Source of the DNA: an uncultured Cytophagaceae bacterium
GTDB lineage: Bacteria > Bacteroidota > Bacteroidia > Cytophagales > Microscillaceae
Direction of reading: 5' to 3'
DNA: 7,874 nucleotides
Assembly: GCA_937899305.1 (NCBI GenBank)
Contig: CALDJV010000643.1
Location: forward strand, 1-7,874
The stretch's first letter is position 1, and every line of letters begins with the position of its first letter. Positions 5,803-7,874 of the stretch are shown here, piece after piece. The notes under the pieces were generated by a model. The model saw only the letters and a program-made list of their open reading frames with translations, ran no database searches and had not been told where the DNA came from. The translations under genes and the position numbers were made by a program.

Positions 5803-6119
5803 TTTATTTGTTGTATATAAGCCAATTTTGTTCTTCCAAATAAAAATACCATTCCTCTACTCAATAAACTAGTATTTTTTTTAACTACCCAAAAGAGAAG
5901 TTTTGATAAACGGGTCCTTTTCTCAAACACACTTTCGCAAGGTATTTGTCCTGCCTTTTTTTGTTCCAACCAATGCAACCATATAACGACCACGTATAGC
6001 ATTAAATAGCTTTTCTTTTTGTATTTTCCAAAAAAAACTATTGTGAATAAGGGTATTTCCTGCTTGAAGAGGCCATTAAATTATTGTTCGCTGGATTCAT
6101 TTATAAAGTTTGGTTTTAC
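5803..6119. other. Intergenic stretch between the WD40 and LRR genes
   Basis: This 317-bp AT-rich stretch has no convincing gene. A 75-codon minus frame (5775-6002) overlaps the LRR start by 28 bp and resembles no family I know. The third copy of the dispersed motif lies at 5887-5921. I could not find a clear TAnnTTTG promoter immediately upstream of the LRR gene, nor a strong intrinsic terminator after the WD40 gene. Confidence 0.5.
5887..5921. repeat. Dispersed intergenic motif, copy 3
   Basis: This copy joins both halves of the motif: ACCCAAAAGAGA (shared with 4774-4785) followed by AGAAG-TTTTGATAAA (shared with copy 1 near 2841-2860) and CGGGTCCTTTT. CAAAA-GAGAAG-TTTTG within it can form a 5-bp stem with a 6-base loop. 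It lies about 200 bp past the WD40 stop and about 85 bp before the LRR start. Confidence 0.4.
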
Positions 6120-7874
6120 TTACTGAATTAGTTGTTTTAACAAACCTTTGATGTGCCGCTTATCATTACGTTTTAAGGGAATGAGTTTATCTTGCCCCTT
6201 CACATCATACAGATATTGTAACCCCGCTTTATTACCATCATATTTTCCGTCGGGAGTGATGATCAAGTATGCATTTTTATCTTCAAAACAGGCATAAAGC
6301 GTACAAAGCAAAGCACCAGTTTGGGTGTTCCAAATTTTGATAGTATTATCAGTAGAGCCTGTCAAGATAAATTTTCCTTTCTCAAAAAATGCAACTGCAT
6401 TTAGGTTACCTAAGTGCCCCTTAAGGGTGTGGACCAATTGGCCTGATTTGATGTCCCATAATTTAGCCTTGGTACGCCAGGATGCGATCAGTAAATACTT
6501 TCCGTCTGGAGAAAACCTGACCACATCGCTTGCGATGGTATGCCCAGGAAAAGTTTGCAGAAGTTTGCCAGAAGATACTTCCCAGATTTTAGTTGAATGT
6601 CCCCAACTTCCCGCAGCTAGGTATCGGTTATCAGGAGAGAAAGCAAGCGATTTTATTGGTCCTTGGTAGTTCTTTAGTACACGAATCAATTTACCAGAAG
6701 GTACTTCCCATAATTTGATTGTGCCATCATCGCTACCCGTTAAGGCATATTTTTCATTAGGAGAGAAACAAACCGCCCCTACTTCATTTTTGTGCCCTTT
6801 CAATGTTTTGATATGTTTACTGGAAGTTATTGCCAACAAGTCAGCTTTTCTGTAACAACCCAAAAGTAGATACTTACCATTAGGAGAGAGGGTAGCCGAA
6901 CTGAGCCATTCAGGGCTAGGAAAACTATATTTGACTTTGCCTGTATTGGTTGCCCATATACTGACAGGTTTTTTATAAGGATTAGAGATGACCAAGCTTG
7001 AGTTGTTTACTAAACAAATATTATAAATAAAATCGAGGTGGTTTTCATACACCTTATGCAATTTACCTGAAGACATATTCCAAATTTTCACATTTTTTCT
7101 TTCGGTCACTACAGTGAAAAATTTTCTTTTAGGAACAATAGCATTCACAAATTGGCTATGTCCATGAAAAGTTCGTACAAGTTCGCCAGTTTTTACTTCC
7201 CATAGTTTAGCTGAATGATCTTCCGATCCTGTAAGTAAATATTTACCATCAGGCGAAAAAACAACTGCTTTGGGGATGTTTTTGTGCCCCTTGAGGGTAA
7301 ATAATACTTTGCCACTAGGTATGTCCCAAATTTTGATAGTAGTATCCAAAGAGGTAGATGCCATATACTTTTCATTGGGAGAAACAGCAATGTCATTGGC
7401 ATAACGTTTATGCCCTTTATATTCCCTAATCAATCTTCCCGATTTAGCATCCCATAATTTAAGTACCAGATTGAAGGCTGTTGTAAGTATACGTTGACCT
7501 TTGGGGGAGAAATGAGCCTTTAATACCAAATAGTCTTTTTCTTGAATAGTTCTAAGTTCACGCCCTGTTTTTATATCCCAGATTTTTACTAAATGATCCC
7601 CAGCACAAGTAATTACTTTTTGGCCATCAGGTGAAAAAGCTGCATTGTATAGCCTAGCATTGTGACCAAAAAATGTTTGCAACAGTTTACCTGTATTGGA
7701 TTCAAAAAGGTGAGCCTTGCCATCATCACAACTGCTTAGAATAAACTTGCCATTGGGAGAAAATACAACGGTATTAATAACAGAACGTTGTACAATATTG
7801 CGAATCAATTTACCTGTACTTACTAACATGTTCGCCAAATACTGTGAATTATTATTGGTAAAAAAAAGGGGATT
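6120..7874 (-). CDS. WD40-repeat protein, 5'-truncated
   Basis: The minus-strand frame is open to the right edge, giving 584 visible residues. The possible TTG start at 7838 is unlikely to be real, because the upstream codons (FFTNNNSQYL, then VSTGKLIR) read as part of another WD blade. Twelve complete WD40 blades follow, each with the pattern AVxFSPDGKYLLTGS, then (K)(I/L)W(D/E), SGKLL.TLKGH. Blades 6-8 (about 230-360) are degenerate: FSPDG becomes VPKRKF or LVNNSS, and WD becomes WA or AI. The last about 50 residues contain ITPDGKYDGN, VKGQDKLIPL and a final LLKQLIQ. This tail resembles the one following WD40 propellers in Bacteroidota and cyanobacterial proteins that often carry a caspase-like (peptidase C14) or other effector domain. 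Here the protein stops after the tail, so any effector would be N-terminal and outside the window. Twelve or more blades suggest two propellers acting as a scaffold. Confidence 0.93.
   Translation of the reverse strand, partial: NPLFFTNNNSQYLANMLVSTGKLIRNIVQRSVINTVVFSPNGKFILSSCDDGKAHLFESNTGKLLQTFFGHNARLYNAAFSPDGQKVITCAGDHLVKIWDIKTGRELRTIQEKDYLVLKAHFSPKGQRILTTAFNLVLKLWDAKSGRLIREYKGHKRYANDIAVSPNEKYMASTSLDTTIKIWDIPSGKVLFTLKGHKNIPKAVVFSPDGKYLLTGSEDHSAKLWEVKTGELVRTFHGHSQFVNAIVPKRKFFTVVTERKNVKIWNMSSGKLHKVYENHLDFIYNICLVNNSSLVISNPYKKPVSIWATNTGKVKYSFPSPEWLSSATLSPNGKYLLLGCYRKADLLAITSSKHIKTLKGHKNEVGAVCFSPNEKYALTGSDDGTIKLWEVPSGKLIRVLKNYQGPIKSLAFSPDNRYLAAGSWGHSTKIWEVSSGKLLQTFPGHTIASDVVRFSPDGKYLLIASWRTKAKLWDIKSGQLVHTLKGHLGNLNAVAFFEKGKFILTGSTDNTIKIWNTQTGALLCTLYACFEDKNAYLIITPDGKYDGNKAGLQYLYDVKGQDKLIPLKRNDKRHIKGLLKQLIQ

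Noticed and set aside
5775..6002. 75-codon minus-strand ORF overlapping the start of the LRR gene
   Set aside because: It overlaps the LRR start by 28 bp, includes a copy of the dispersed intergenic motif, and its translation resembles no family I recognise.
7836..7838. TTG as the start codon of the WD40 gene
   Set aside because: The frame stays open to the window edge and the upstream codons read as part of another WD blade, so the gene most likely continues beyond 7874.

Overview
The window looks like chromosomal DNA from a marine or gliding-type member of the Bacteroidota, probably Cytophagales (Microscilla-like). This is inferred from four things: a one-piece propeller/histidine kinase/receiver/AraC hybrid sensor, 23-residue leucine-rich repeats of the LPPEIGQLTNL type, a long WD40 protein with an ITPDGKYDG tail, and a promoter matching the Bacteroidota TTG-N20-TAnnTTTG pattern. 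No SusC/SusD pair, tRNA, rRNA, CRISPR array or intact transposase is visible.

Layout. Positions 1-2760 (+) hold the 3' part of a hybrid two-component sensor/regulator, open at the left edge. Positions 2761-3018 are mostly noncoding, with interlocked inverted repeats and one doubtful 43-codon ORF. Positions 3019-4424 (-) hold what looks like a former redox/stress operon in transcription order: an intact MarR-type regulator (3975-4424), a nitroreductase reduced to its two ends (3578-3783), and an SRPBCC-domain gene broken by a 4-bp tandem duplication (3019-3520). Positions 4425-4842 carry the marR promoter with a perfect 20-bp palindrome, then about 340 bp without a recognisable gene. Positions 4843-5802 (-) encode a 319-residue leucine-rich-repeat protein. 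Positions 5803-6119 are noncoding. Positions 6120-7874 (-) are the 3' part of a WD40-repeat protein, open at the right edge.

How the parts relate. The regulator is intact and its promoter is well formed, but both downstream genes are damaged, so the repressor seems to have lost at least its nearby targets. A promoter/operator-like module occurs three times around this locus: upstream of marR, upstream of the nitroreductase remnant, and between the two. The shared module suggests one regulator acting on several promoters. The LRR and WD40 genes are co-oriented scaffold-type repeat proteins with no enzymatic domain visible in the window.

I did not find a convincing new multi-gene system. The strongest observations are the two reconstructable pseudogenes behind an intact MarR regulator and the triplicated operator-like module.
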